Below the pieces are notes generated by a model. The model was not told the DNA's origin. It saw only the letters and a list, made by a program, of their open reading frames with translations, and did not search any database. A program made the position numbers and the translations under genes. Positions 54,071 through 63,439 of a DNA stretch of 64,000 bases are shown piece after piece. Every line of letters begins with the position of its first letter. The first letter of the stretch is position 1. The stretch is from Streptomyces sp. NBC_00224 (GTDB lineage: Bacteria > Actinomycetota > Actinomycetes > Streptomycetales > Streptomycetaceae): NCBI RefSeq assembly GCF_041435195.1, contig NZ_CP108106.1, positions 620,001 through 684,000 of the forward strand, written 5' to 3'.

Positions 54071-54407
54071 TATGGGAGCAGGCGCGAGCACGTACCCCTG
54101 CGTCAAGGCGGGGGCTTCTGTGGGATGCCGCTGAAGGGGACGAGCGGCGCGGGGGCCTCGTATGCGCCGTAGGACTCCTTTCAAGCGTGTTGCGGATTCC
54201 TGTCTCAGCCGTGTCCGCGCGTATCGGGGCCTTGTCCTTCCCGTGAAGAGGCGGGCGGCAAATCCGGCATGAGCAGCCGAACCCCCTTTTGTGTCACGTG
54301 ACATGTGCGCGGCGGCCTGAGAGTGTCCCTGCCCATCAAGGCAGTTCCTCCTTGAACCGTTGGGCGGCGATCCCGCCCAACTCCCCATGACTCTCTGGAG
54401 AATCCCC

Positions 54408-56075
54408 ATGTCCTCGCTCTCCCCCACCGGCGGCAGGGCGCGCCGTCTCGCCCTCACGTCCGGCGCCGCCGTCCTCACCGGTGCCCTGCTCGCCGCCGGT
54501 GCCGCCACCGCATCAGCGGGTGCCGCTCCGGCGCAGCACGACGGCACCTCCGTCGCGGCCACCGCCCAGGCGCTCGGCCTCGGTGCCAAGGAGGAGCTGG
54601 TCGTCAAGGACGTCATCAAGGACGCCGACGGCACGGTCCACACCCGCTACGAGCGCACCTACGCCGGTCTTCCGGTCTTCGGCGGCGACCTCATCGTCCA
54701 CCGTGCCGCCGACGGCTCCGTCAAGGACGTCACCAAGGCCGTCAAGACCGCCATCAAGGTCGCCTCGCTCACCCCGAAGCAGACCCCGACCGCTGCCACG
54801 TCCGCTGCGGTCAAGGCCGCCACGGCCGCGAAGACCACGGGTGCCGCCACCGGCGACGCCCCCCGCAAGGTCATCTGGGCCGCCGACGGCAAGCCCGTCC
54901 TCGCCTACGAGACCGTCGTCACCGGCACCCAGCACGACGGCGTCACCCCGAGCAGACTGCGCGTCATCACCGACGCCAACACGGGCAAGAAGCTGTACGA
55001 GATCCAGCTGATCAACGACATAGCCGACGGCATCACCACCAAGGGCGGCTCCGCCGCCGCCACGCCGGGCGGCTCCCAGGTCGGCGCCGTCGGCACCGGC
55101 GCAAGCCAGTACAGCGGTACCGTCAGCCTCAACACCACCAAGGCATCGACGGGTTACTCCCTTGTCGACAGCGTGCGCGGCGGCTCCAGCACCGTCGACC
55201 TCAAGCACAAGACGAGCGGCAAGGGCACCGTCTTCACCGACGCGGACAACAAGTGGGGCACCGGCAGCCCCGCCAACAACCAGACCGCCGCCGTGGACGC
55301 CGCCTACGGTGCCGCCCAGACCTGGGACTTCTACAAGAACGTCCTGCACCGCAACGGCATCAAGGACGACGGCCGGGCCCCGGTCTCCCGCGTCCACTAC
55401 GGCAACGCCTACCAGAACGCCTTCTGGGACGACCAGTCCTTCACCATCACCTACGGTGACGGCGCGAGCAACCAGCACCCGCTGACCCAGCTCGACGTGG
55501 CCGGCCACGAGTTCAGCCACGGCGTCACCTCCGCCACCGCGAACCTGCAGTACTCCGGCGAGTCCGGTGGCCTGAACGAGGCGACCTCCGACATCTTCGG
55601 CACCGCGGTGGAGTGGAACGCGAACAACGCCCAGGACAAGGGCGACTACCTGCTCGGCGAGAAGATCGACATCTTCGGCAACGGCAAGCCGCTGCGCTAC
55701 CAGGACAAGCCGAGCAAGGACGGCCGCGGCTCCGCCGACTACTGGAGCGCCGGCGTCGGCAACCTCGACGTGCACTACTCCTCGGGTGTCGCCAACCACT
55801 TCTTCTACCTGCTGTCCGAGGGCAGCGGCGCGAAGGACATCAACGGTGTGCACTACGACAGCCCGACGGTGGACAGCTCCACTGTCACCGGCATCGGCCG
55901 CGACAAGGCGGTGCAGATCTGGTACAAGGCGCTGACCACGTACTTCACGTCCACCACCGACTACCACGGTGCCCGTCAGGGCACCTTGAAGGCAGCCACC
56001 GACCTCTACGGCGCGAACAGTGCCGAGGTCAAGGCCGTGGACGCCGCCTGGGCCGGGGTGAACGTCAAGGCCTGA
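54408..56075 (+). CDS. Secreted M4 thermolysin-like metalloprotease
   Basis: A 555-aa exported preproprotease. Signal: basic start, then A-L-T-S-G-A-A-V-L-T-G-A-L-L-A-A-G ending near A-S-A-G-A. The FTP prodomain follows (V-H-T-R-Y-E-R-T-Y-A-G-L-P-V-F-G-G-D-L-I-V-H) and a PepSY-like stretch to about 230. The catalytic domain has V-A-G-H-E-F-S-H-G-V (about residue 367), the third zinc ligand Glu in G-G-L-N-E-A-T-S-D-I-F-G, and V-H-Y-S-S-G-V-A-N-H-F-F-Y for the late catalytic His. All key residues are present. It degrades extracellular proteins. ATG at 54408, GGAG at 54393-54396. A perfect 16-bp terminator follows. Confidence 0.95.
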   Translation: MSSLSPTGGRARRLALTSGAAVLTGALLAAGAATASAGAAPAQHDGTSVAATAQALGLGAKEELVVKDVIKDADGTVHTRYERTYAGLPVFGGDLIVHRAADGSVKDVTKAVKTAIKVASLTPKQTPTAATSAAVKAATAAKTTGAATGDAPRKVIWAADGKPVLAYETVVTGTQHDGVTPSRLRVITDANTGKKLYEIQLINDIADGITTKGGSAAATPGGSQVGAVGTGASQYSGTVSLNTTKASTGYSLVDSVRGGSSTVDLKHKTSGKGTVFTDADNKWGTGSPANNQTAAVDAAYGAAQTWDFYKNVLHRNGIKDDGRAPVSRVHYGNAYQNAFWDDQSFTITYGDGASNQHPLTQLDVAGHEFSHGVTSATANLQYSGESGGLNEATSDIFGTAVEWNANNAQDKGDYLLGEKIDIFGNGKPLRYQDKPSKDGRGSADYWSAGVGNLDVHYSSGVANHFFYLLSEGSGAKDINGVHYDSPTVDSSTVTGIGRDKAVQIWYKALTTYFTSTTDYHGARQGTLKAATDLYGANSAEVKAVDAAWAGVNVKA

Positions 56076-56087
56076 CCCCTGAACCAC

Positions 56088-56124
56088 GCAGCGCCGCACC
56101 GGTGTGGAACCGGTGCGGCGCTGC
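56088..56124 (+). terminator. Terminator of the M4 protease gene
   Basis: GCAGCGCCGCACCGGT at 56088-56103 is exactly mirrored at 56109-56124 with loop GTGGA. It starts 12 bases after the stop. Confidence 0.9.
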
Positions 56125-56283
56125 CGCGATACCGCCGGGTTGAGGTGTGTCCCGCGGGCTACTTTCGTAGCCCCCGGGACACGAACAGACGGCTGCGGGC
56201 GCCCAGTTCGGGGTGCAGCAGCCCATCCAGTCAACACGCCTGACGATTCACGAGAGGCGCTCCGCCCCTGTGGGCACGCGCGT

Positions 56284-58065
56284 TCAGGAGGTGGCCGCGT
56301 TGCGCCACACCGTGAGGTCCACGCCGACGAACTGGCTCGGTGACTCCTTGGGTGCGAAGCCGCGCACGGTGACCAGGCCGTAGTGCCCGGAGCCGGTCTT
56401 CACGCAGATCCGGGAGCCCTTGCCGAGCTTGTCCTTCGTGATGGACGTGGCGTAACGGGTGTTGGCCCGGCAGCCGGCCAAGGAACCCGGCTCGCCGGAG
56501 TCAAGCAGAGCCATGGTGTTCTTGGACTGGTTGGTGGCGAGGGCGTCACCGTTGACCATGTCGGCCGCGTAGCCGAAGTCGCCGTCGTAGAACACGTCCA
56601 GCTTCTGCGGCTGGGGCGGCTCGTCGGCGAACTTCACGGAGTAGCCGATGGGAATGCTGATGTTGTTGTACACGGCTGCCTTCGGTGCCGCCGGGGCCTT
56701 GCTGTTTCCGCTGCCGGCGCCCGCTCCCGAAGCCGCGGCGCCGGGCTGCGACGACGAACTGTCCTTCTTGGCGTCCTTCTTGCTGTCCTGACCGCCGTCC
56801 GAGTCGCTGCCGGTGATCTGCCCCACCAGGTACGCGCCGACGCCGATGAGCGCAGCGGCGACCGCTCCCGCGACGACCAGTGCGGCACGGTTCCGCTTGC
56901 GGGACGGCTGCGGCGGCACCGCCCCCGCCGGATGACCCGCGACGGTCCCCGCCACGGGAGCGTGAACCGACTGCGGCTGTACGGGGTGCGGATACGCGGG
57001 CTGGGTCGGCGGGTACACAGGCGGCGGCGTGTGCGGGGCGGCCTGCGTCGGGGGGTGCGCCGGCGGTGCGGCCGTGGCCGCCTGCGTCGGCGGGTGTGCC
57101 GGCTGCGGCGGCGGGGTCGGTGCGGCCGCCTGGGTGAGATCGGCCGCGTACGAGGAGGGCAGCCAGCCGTCCGGGCGGCGCAGCGCCGGGTCCTGGGACG
57201 CCCGGCCGCACATCTCGATGATGCGGGCGGGGGACGGCCGGTGCGCCGGGTCCTTGCTGAGGCAGCCGGTGACGATCTCCCGCAGCTCGTCCGGCAGGCG
57301 CGACAGATCCGGGTCCTCGTGCACGATCCGGTAGAGGACCGCGTGCGAGGACCCGTCGCCGAAGGCCGCGGCACCTGTCGCGGCGAAGACCGCGATCTGG
57401 CCGAGCGCGAAGACATCGGTCGCCGCCGTGCAGCTCGTCCCGGCCGCCTGCTCGGGCGACATGAAGGACGGGGTCCCGACGCTGACGCCCGTACCGGTGA
57501 GCGCGGTGGCGTCCGCGGCCCTGGCGATGCCGAAGTCGATGACGCGCGGCCCGTCGACCGCGAGCAGCACATTGGACGGCTTGAGGTCGCGGTGAACGAT
57601 GCCCGCCTGGTGAATGACCTGAAGCGCCTCGGCGATCCCGGCCACGAGCAGCAGAACGGTCGCCACCGGCATCGCGCCGTGCGCGGCGACGGCCGCGTGC
57701 AGGGAGGGCCCCTGGACGTACGCCGTGGCCAGCCACGGGTGCGGGCCGTCGGTGTCGCTGTCGATCACGGGCGCGGTGTAGAGGCCCTGCACGCGCTGCG
57801 CGGCCCGTACCTCCTGCTGGAACCGGCGACGGAAGTCGGGGTCTTCGGCGAACTCGGGGCGGATCACCTTGATCGCGACGGGCCGCCCGCCGGGCGTGTA
57901 GGAGAGGTACACCTTGCCCATGCCACCGGCACCGAGCCGAGCACTGAGCAGATATCCGGCCACCGAGCGAGGGTCGTCCTCGGCCAGCGGCTGGAAGACT
58001 CCCAGATCCGCTGCCGAACCGTCCGCTCCGCTCACACGGACCGATTGATGCTGTTGATCCGTCAC
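56284..58065 (-). CDS. Membrane Ser/Thr protein kinase with extracellular sensor part
   Basis: A 593-aa kinase. Residues about 30-290 contain the full Hanks domain: glycine loop R-L-G-A-G-G-M-G-K-V-Y, the Lys of V-A-I-K-V-I, the catalytic loop H-R-D-L-K-P-S-N, D-F-G and the S-P-E-Q activation segment end. A Pro/Thr/Ala-rich linker (about 305-385) leads to one membrane span (A-A-L-V-V-A-G-A-V-A-A-A-L-I-G-V). The outer domain (about 450-593) is beta-rich with two Cys that may form a disulfide. No PASTA repeats are present, so the signal is unknown. Start: GTG 58065 (V-T-D-Q-Q-H) is preceded by GGGGG; ATG 58080 is the alternative. Members autophosphorylate and control growth or metabolism. Confidence 0.92.
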   Translation of the reverse strand: MTDQQHQSVRVSGADGSAADLGVFQPLAEDDPRSVAGYLLSARLGAGGMGKVYLSYTPGGRPVAIKVIRPEFAEDPDFRRRFQQEVRAAQRVQGLYTAPVIDSDTDGPHPWLATAYVQGPSLHAAVAAHGAMPVATVLLLVAGIAEALQVIHQAGIVHRDLKPSNVLLAVDGPRVIDFGIARAADATALTGTGVSVGTPSFMSPEQAAGTSCTAATDVFALGQIAVFAATGAAAFGDGSSHAVLYRIVHEDPDLSRLPDELREIVTGCLSKDPAHRPSPARIIEMCGRASQDPALRRPDGWLPSSYAADLTQAAAPTPPPQPAHPPTQAATAAPPAHPPTQAAPHTPPPVYPPTQPAYPHPVQPQSVHAPVAGTVAGHPAGAVPPQPSRKRNRAALVVAGAVAAALIGVGAYLVGQITGSDSDGGQDSKKDAKKDSSSSQPGAAASGAGAGSGNSKAPAAPKAAVYNNISIPIGYSVKFADEPPQPQKLDVFYDGDFGYAADMVNGDALATNQSKNTMALLDSGEPGSLAGCRANTRYATSITKDKLGKGSRICVKTGSGHYGLVTVRGFAPKESPSQFVGVDLTVWRNAATS

Positions 58066-58292
58066 AATTTGCCCCCGCATGTCCCTTTACTCGGCGCTTA
58101 CGGCGCCGAGCCTATCGAAGCCCGCGGTGGCCGCGCGCCTCGGCAGCGCCCTGCCGCCGCCTCGCGCGCGGTCGCGCCAGTCAGGCGGGCCGCGCCGAAC
58201 ACGCCGGTCTTCGGCGGCTGCAAGGAAGACAAGCAGGCTGAGCAGACCAGGACCTGGCGGCGCCGCAACTCGGCAGCGCCGCCAGGACTTGA

Positions 58293-58590
58293 TCAGCAGG
58301 CGCCTGCACGCGACGCGGGAACCTGTTCCTGGGATCGGCCTCTGGCCTGCATGAAGTGGGAAAAGGTTGCTGTGCGGCTGAGGGGCCAGAAAGGCCCCGG
58401 CTTACCGCCGCTGCGACCTGGCCGCAGAACCGGCGCCCCGAAGCGGTTGTGGCCGACGACCACGGCGTGGTCGCCGTCGACGACGGTCGTGGCGACTACG
58501 TATTCGTCGGCGGGAGCGAGGTGCTGGCCGAAGGAGGCGAAGAACGCGGCGATGTCGTCACGGGTACTGGCCGAAGCAGTGATGGCGCTC
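58293..58590 (-). pseudogene. SnoaL/NTF2-like protein remnant
   Basis: The minus strand reads D-D-I-A-A-F-F-A-S-F-G-Q-H-L-A-P, then V-V-D-G-D-H-A-V-V-V-G-H and, after a disrupted stretch, A-T-F-S-H-F-M-Q-A-R, matching the C-terminal two thirds of SnoaL-like proteins. It has no start, and it overlaps the end region of the oxidoreductase gene. Decayed gene. Confidence 0.5.
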
Positions 58591-58598
58591 AGGGTGGG

Positions 58599-59567
58599 TC
58601 AGGAGGCGACGGAGAGGACGATCTTGCCGGTGGTGCGGCCGGTCTCACCCAGCGTGTGGGCCCGGGCGGCTTCTTCGAGCGGGAAGACCTCGTCGGCGAT
58701 CACACGCAGGCGGCCGTCCTCGACCAGGGAGGTGATCTCGCGCAACCCCGCATGGTCGGGCTCGACGAGCATGAACACCGCCCGCACTCCGGCCGCTTCG
58801 GCCTCCTTGGCGGGGAAGGTGTCGTTCAGCGGCAGGATCGAGATCAGCGTGCCACCCGGCCGCAGCGTTTGCAGAGACCGGGCCCAGTTGGGGCCGCCGA
58901 GGGCGTCCAGGACGACATCGACGTCACGGAGGGTCTCGGTGAAGTCCTGGGTACGGTAGTCGATCAGCTCGTCGGCGCCCAGCGAGCGCAGCAGTCCGTG
59001 CTTGGCGGCGCTGGCCGTGCCGATGACGTACGCACCGCGGACCTTGGCGATCTGCACGGCCAGGTGGCCGACGCCTCCGGCGGCCGCGTGGATCAGGACA
59101 CGCTGGCCGGGCTGGACGTTCGCGGTGTCCACCAGGGCCTGCCAGGCGGTCAGCGAGGCCAGCGGCAGGGCACCGGCCTGGATGTGGGTGAGGCCCTTGG
59201 GGCGCGGGGCGAAGTGCCGGGCCGGGGCGGCGACATACTCGGCATAGGCACCGGGTGGGTGCGGGAAGCGCGGCATCCCGAACACCTCGTCGCCCGCCTG
59301 GAAGAGTGTCACCCCGTCACCGACCACCTCGACCACCCCGGCGACGTCGAAGCCGAGCGTGAACGGCGGCCTGGCGCCATTGGCGAACACACCCCGCTCA
59401 CGGGTCTTCCAGTCGGCTGGGTTCACGCCCGCCGCGTGCACCCGGACCAGGATCTCGCCCCGGCCCGGGACCGGGCGCCGCGTCTCGACGACCTTGAGGA
59501 CGTCCGGAGCTCCGGCGGCGTCCTGGGAGATGGCGCGCATGGTCGCGGGGTTCGTGGCCTGGGCCAT
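58599..59567 (-). CDS. NADP-dependent quinone-oxidoreductase-like enzyme (MDR family)
   Basis: A 322-aa enzyme. N-terminal GroES-like part: V-R-V-H-A-A-G-V-N-P-A-D-W-K-T, then F-D-V-A-G-V-V-E-V-V-G. The Rossmann part has V-L-I-H-A-A-A-G-G-V-G-H-L-A-V-Q-I-A-K and D-V-V-L-D-A-L-G-G. It lacks the Cys/His zinc sites of alcohol dehydrogenases, so it belongs to the zinc-free quinone-oxidoreductase branch. It reduces quinones or enones with NADPH; the substrate is unknown. Divergent from the GlxA-type regulator, which is the likely controller. AAAAGAG precedes the ATG at 59567. Confidence 0.9.
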   Translation of the reverse strand: MAQATNPATMRAISQDAAGAPDVLKVVETRRPVPGRGEILVRVHAAGVNPADWKTRERGVFANGARPPFTLGFDVAGVVEVVGDGVTLFQAGDEVFGMPRFPHPPGAYAEYVAAPARHFAPRPKGLTHIQAGALPLASLTAWQALVDTANVQPGQRVLIHAAAGGVGHLAVQIAKVRGAYVIGTASAAKHGLLRSLGADELIDYRTQDFTETLRDVDVVLDALGGPNWARSLQTLRPGGTLISILPLNDTFPAKEAEAAGVRAVFMLVEPDHAGLREITSLVEDGRLRVIADEVFPLEEAARAHTLGETGRTTGKIVLSVAS

Positions 59568-59695
59568 GATGGCGTGCTCTTTTCAGCAGGGGTTGCTTGT
59601 GGTTTGTGCCAGTTCTCTTGGGCACGTCCCCAGACTGCCCGGGCGGACAGCCCCCCAGTAGTGGCCCGATGGTCAAGGAATGAAAGGATCGGGTC

Positions 59696-60676
59696 ATGCA
59701 CCACGTTGGCGTTCTGGCCCTGGATGGCGTGGTCCCTTTCGAGCTCGGTATCCCCGCGCGAATCTTCGGCGCCGCCCGCGACGGCACGGGCAACCGGCTC
59801 TACTCCGTGACCACGTGCAGCTTGGACGGCCGGCCCGTCCGCGCCGAGGCCGACTACCAGCTCACCGTCTCCCACGACGCCTCCCTGCTGGCCACCGTCG
59901 ACACCGTCGTCATCCCGCCCTCCCACGCGCTGGGCCCCATCCGCGAGGAGGGCCGCCTGCCCGACGCCCTGCGCGAGGCCCTGGCTGCCATCCGCCCAGG
60001 AACCCGGATCGTGGCGATCTGCACCGGCACCTATGTGCTGGCCGCCGCGGGACTGCTCGACGGCCGCCCCGCCACCACACACTGGCGCGAAGCCGACCGC
60101 CTGCAGCGCATGTTCACCACCGCGCGCATCAACCCCGACGTCCTCTTCGTCGACGACGGCGAAATCCTCACCTCCGCCGGGGTAGCCGCCGGCATCGACC
60201 TGTGCCTGCACATCGTCCGCCGCGACCACGGCAGCGACATCGCCAACGAGGTCGCCCGCTCCTGCGTCGTACCGCCCTGGCGCGACGGCGGCCAGGCCCA
60301 GTACATCCGGCGCCCCGTCCCCGACCCCACTGCCCCCGGCACCGCCCGCACACAGGCATGGGTCATGGAACGCCTCTCCGAACCCGTCACCTTGGCCGAC
60401 ATGGCCGCCCACGCAGGTGTCAGCGTGCGTACTTTCACCCGCCGCTTCCGCGACGAGGTCGGCACCAGCCCCGGCCAGTGGCTCATCCGCCAGCGCGTCG
60501 ACCTGGCCCGGCACCTGCTGGAGGCCACTGACTGGCCGGTCGACCTGGTCGCCGACCGCGCCGGATTCGGTACCGGTGTCTCCCTGCGCCAGCATCTTCA
60601 TGCCGCCATCGGAGTCACACCCCAGGCATACCGCCGCACCTTCCGCCCCACGCTCGCCGACGGTTCAGCCCAGTAG
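59696..60676 (+). CDS. GlxA family regulator (DJ-1/PfpI domain + AraC HTH)
   Basis: A 326-aa regulator. Residues about 1-175 form a DJ-1/PfpI-like domain (V-G-V-L-A-L-D-G-V-V-P-F-E-L-G-I-P, and the elbow A-I-C-T-G-T-Y-V-L-A-A-A-G-L-L-D-G-R). Two AraC helix-turn-helices lie at about 220-315 (T-L-A-D-M-A-A-H-A-G-V-S-V-R-T-F-T-R-R-F; D-L-V-A-D-R-A-G-F-G). It probably senses a small molecule through the N-terminal domain and controls the divergent oxidoreductase gene, 128 bp away. GAAAGGA precedes the ATG. Confidence 0.92.
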   Translation: MHHVGVLALDGVVPFELGIPARIFGAARDGTGNRLYSVTTCSLDGRPVRAEADYQLTVSHDASLLATVDTVVIPPSHALGPIREEGRLPDALREALAAIRPGTRIVAICTGTYVLAAAGLLDGRPATTHWREADRLQRMFTTARINPDVLFVDDGEILTSAGVAAGIDLCLHIVRRDHGSDIANEVARSCVVPPWRDGGQAQYIRRPVPDPTAPGTARTQAWVMERLSEPVTLADMAAHAGVSVRTFTRRFRDEVGTSPGQWLIRQRVDLARHLLEATDWPVDLVADRAGFGTGVSLRQHLHAAIGVTPQAYRRTFRPTLADGSAQ

Positions 60677-60874
60677 CAGCGGGCAACTCACCGTTCCGCC
60701 GGGCTTACGGCACGTTTCCGGCGTATTCCGGCTGCCCTCCCCCAATGACCTGAGGCCCCCTGACCAGAACCGAGGAGCCCCTCGCCGGATCCTGGCGACT
60801 GGCGCGGACAGGGGCGGCAGAGCGCGCTCTGATCGGGTGAGCTCTGTCGCCTGAAAGCCCAAAGTGCCAGCAGG

Positions 60875-61573
60875 TCAGCGGATATGGGACGGGATGTCAG
60901 GCACCGCAACGGGACGGAGCACCGTGAGGGATTCTTCCTGGCGGGCCATCATCGCGAAGGGGAACCTGTCGATTTCCAGGCAGAGATCGACGTCGTCTGG
61001 GTGGTATCCGCTCCGCAGCCCACCGGCGAGGTCTGCCGCGGCACGAGAAGTCCTCGCGCGGTGGAGATACGGGGCCGCCTCGACATCGTCTCCCGTCATA
61101 CATTGACCAATGTATTCAGCGCAGGCCAGGTCCTCGTCGGCCTGGCCTGCCTCGCCGGTGACAACGAACGTCACCGGACCGGCATCCTTGGCCTGCAGGA
61201 ACCGCGCGGTCGGGCCGGCCACCACGAAGCTCGCGCACAAGACCAGCGGCGCGTTCGCGACGGCCAGCGCGCCCACGGTTCCCGCCGTCGTCTTCTGCAC
61301 CAGCGTGCGCCCAGCGAAATCGCAGGACCTGAGCAAGCCAGGTGAGTTCACCGCGTCGAAGCCCGCTGCCGCAGCTCCGTCCTTCAAAGCCAGCCAACCC
61401 GAGTGGCTCTCCTTCAAGGCAAGCGCCTCACCCTCCGTCGAGGCCAGGACGATCCTCTCCACGCCACGCGAGAAGGCCCAGGCAGCCACAGTGAAGGCAC
61501 GCATGACGTCGATGACGACCGCAACACGGGGAACGCCGGTCAACTCCGGTATGCCAACGAAGTGATGATCCAT
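60875..61573 (-). CDS. 2-phosphosulfolactate phosphatase-like (ComB) protein
   Basis: A 232-aa protein with the ComB fold signature: [17 protein letters not shown] near residue 20, then [14 protein letters not shown] and C-A-S-F-V-V-A. True ComB enzymes hydrolyse 2-phosphosulfolactate in coenzyme M synthesis. Streptomyces do not make coenzyme M, so the substrate is probably different. The start could be ATG 61573 (M-D-H-H-F-V-G) or 61600. It is downstream of no clear partner gene. Confidence 0.8.
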   Translation of the reverse strand: MDHHFVGIPELTGVPRVAVVIDVMRAFTVAAWAFSRGVERIVLASTEGEALALKESHSGWLALKDGAAAAGFDAVNSPGLLRSCDFAGRTLVQKTTAGTVGALAVANAPLVLCASFVVAGPTARFLQAKDAGPVTFVVTGEAGQADEDLACAEYIGQCMTGDDVEAAPYLHRARTSRAAADLAGGLRSGYHPDDVDLCLEIDRFPFAMMARQEESLTVLRPVAVPDIPSHIR

Positions 61574-61843
61574 CGCACCATTCTGACGCCCCTGGATCAT
61601 CCGCAGGGCACGATTGATCCGGCTGCCGTCGGGATGACGGTCAGCGAAGCGGTTCTGGCGGGATCACAGACAGGTGATCAACGGGTTGCTTCTACGTCTG
61701 CACGACACCGGCAAGACGTGCCGGAAAGGCAGCCACAAGGACATGCGTGACGTTCGACGGATCCCGAGGCAGCTCCATGACATGAGGACGCGGGTGGTAG
61801 GCCGAGAGCTGAGCGGGACCGGCCGCGCCCGGTACGGCAGCAA
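61574..61843. other. Intergenic region, nothing supported
   Basis: No gene with a ribosome binding site or a recognisable domain; no strong repeat except the terminator at its right edge. Confidence 0.4.
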
Positions 61844-61872
61844 GGCCCGGACCGCGCGTCGCGGTCCGGGCC
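61844..61872 (-). terminator. Terminator of the DUF6243 gene
   Basis: GGCCCGGACCGCG at 61844-61856 is exactly mirrored at 61860-61872 with loop CGT. It lies about 40 bases after the stop of the minus-strand DUF6243 gene. Confidence 0.8.
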
Positions 61873-61908
61873 CTGCCCCGTGCGGTGCCGCCCTGCGGCG
61901 GCGGTGCG

Positions 61909-62124
61909 TCAGCTCTGTGCGGTGTCGTCGCCCGCCTGCCCGGCGCCCTCAGCTGTGCCTGTCTTCTCGCGCATCTTGCGCACCAGCTCCGCCTTCTGGT
62001 CGGCGGCGCTCTGGCGGTCGAGGTTGCGGTGCGGGCCGTTGTTCTGCCGTTCGGCGCGGGACTGCTTCTTGCGCTGGCCGCCGCCCTGGCCCACGGGGTT
62101 GTTGATGTTCTTGCTCACGGTCAC
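61909..62124 (-). CDS. DUF6243 family small protein
   Basis: A 71-aa basic, disordered protein from GTG 62124 with GGGAGAA just upstream. M-T-V-S-K-N-I-N-N-P-V-G-Q-G-G-G-Q-R-K-K and N-N-G-P-H-R-N-L-D-R are the hallmark of DUF6243, widespread in Streptomyces. No function is known; the charge pattern suggests nucleic-acid or ribosome contact, which is inference. A perfect terminator follows. Confidence 0.85.
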   Translation of the reverse strand: MTVSKNINNPVGQGGGQRKKQSRAERQNNGPHRNLDRQSAADQKAELVRKMREKTGTAEGAGQAGDDTAQS

Positions 62125-62474
62125 GGGTTCTCCCGGTAATGATGTGGAGTGATCTACGGATTCATCGGTGGGGGACGGGCGGGCGGCGACGTCGAAAGAC
62201 GTCAGCGGGGGCCCATCACGCTCTCACTCGTAAATCGGCGTTTGGAAGAACATGACAAAGACCTTACCCGGTTCCGTCGGCCCCGCGCACCAACCTTTTC
62301 GCCGCCCCGGCGTCGGCACAGCCTCGGCGGCTTCGCCCGCCTTGTCGGCGGCAAGCGCCGCCTCGCCGGATGGCGATCCGAAAGGCTGTGGTGTCGATCG
62401 AGCGGTCGAGCGCCTGTGCGGGTGCCCCGAAAAATTCGAGGGAGTTCGAGGTGGGGCCATGCCATGATCACACG
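62125..62474. other. Intergenic region between divergent genes
   Basis: Likely holds promoters for the DUF6243 and hydrolase genes. Open frames on both strands lack ribosome binding sites and domains. No clear repeats. Confidence 0.4.
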
Positions 62475-63371
62475 ATGGCCTTCTCATCCTCAGGACAGGT
62501 TGCGACCCCGGTACTGGACATCGCCTACGAGTACGCGGGCGAACCCGATGCCACGCCGGTGATCCTGCTCCATGGATTCCCCTACGACGTCAGGGCGTTC
62601 GACGACGTCGCCGCGGGCCTCGCCGACCAGGGCGCCTACGTGCTCGCACCGTATCTGCGCGGCTTCGGGCCGACCCGGTTCCGGGACGCTGCGACGGTCC
62701 GCTCCGGACAGCAGGCAGCGCTCGCCCAGGACCTGTTCGACTTCATGGACGCGCTGGGCATCGAGAGCGCCGTCCTCGCGGGGTACGACTGGGGCGGCCG
62801 GGCCGCGTGCATCGCCGCCGCCCTGCGTCCCGAGCGCGTCCGGGGCCTGGTCACGGTCGACGGCTACAACATCCAGGACCTCGCCCACGCCGGAGAACCC
62901 TCCGCCCCGGAATGGGAACGCACCTACTGGTACCAGTACTACTTCCATTCCGAGCGCGGGCGCCTCGGTCTGGAGCGCAACCGCGACGAACTGTGCGAGT
63001 TGCTCTGGCGCACCTGGTCGCCGACCTGGGCCGGTGCGGGCGCGGCCTTTGCCGCCAGCGCCGCGAGCCTGCACAATCCCGACTTCGTCGACGTGGTAAT
63101 CCACTCCTACCGGCACCGCTTCGGCCTGGCCGAGGGCGATCCCCGCTACCAGGAACTCGAAGATCTCATCGCCGCCCAGCCGCCGATCTCCGTACCCACC
63201 GTCGTACTCGAAAGCGGCGACGACGGCGTAGGCGGTCCGAGCGCGGCACAGGACCGCGACTGCTTCACCGGACCGTACGAACACCGGCTCCTGCCGGGAG
63301 TGGGACACAACGTTCCGCAAGAAACCCCCGCAGCATTCACCGACGCCGTCGCCGGCCTGCTGACCCGCTAG
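62475..63371 (+). CDS. Epoxide-hydrolase-like alpha/beta hydrolase (Asp nucleophile)
   Basis: A 298-aa cytosolic enzyme. I-L-L-H-G-F-P (oxyanion HGxP) lies near residue 30. The elbow is A-G-Y-D-W-G-G (about residue 102), with Asp in place of Ser as in epoxide hydrolases and haloalkane dehalogenases. The Trp pair and Y-W-Y-Q-Y-Y-F in the cap region fit an epoxide hydrolase. The acid may be in L-E-S-G-D-D-G and the His is in P-G-V-G-H-N-V-P. It hydrolyses epoxides or related esters; substrate unknown. ATG 62475 chosen because it begins at the conserved domain; the frame extends upstream without support. Confidence 0.85.
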   Translation: MAFSSSGQVATPVLDIAYEYAGEPDATPVILLHGFPYDVRAFDDVAAGLADQGAYVLAPYLRGFGPTRFRDAATVRSGQQAALAQDLFDFMDALGIESAVLAGYDWGGRAACIAAALRPERVRGLVTVDGYNIQDLAHAGEPSAPEWERTYWYQYYFHSERGRLGLERNRDELCELLWRTWSPTWAGAGAAFAASAASLHNPDFVDVVIHSYRHRFGLAEGDPRYQELEDLIAAQPPISVPTVVLESGDDGVGGPSAAQDRDCFTGPYEHRLLPGVGHNVPQETPAAFTDAVAGLLTR

Positions 63372-63439
63372 CCGGGCCGCTTTCCTCCCGGCGCCGCGCG
63401 ATCCGCCACACCCGCCCTCCTCCCCCGAGGCGCCCCCGT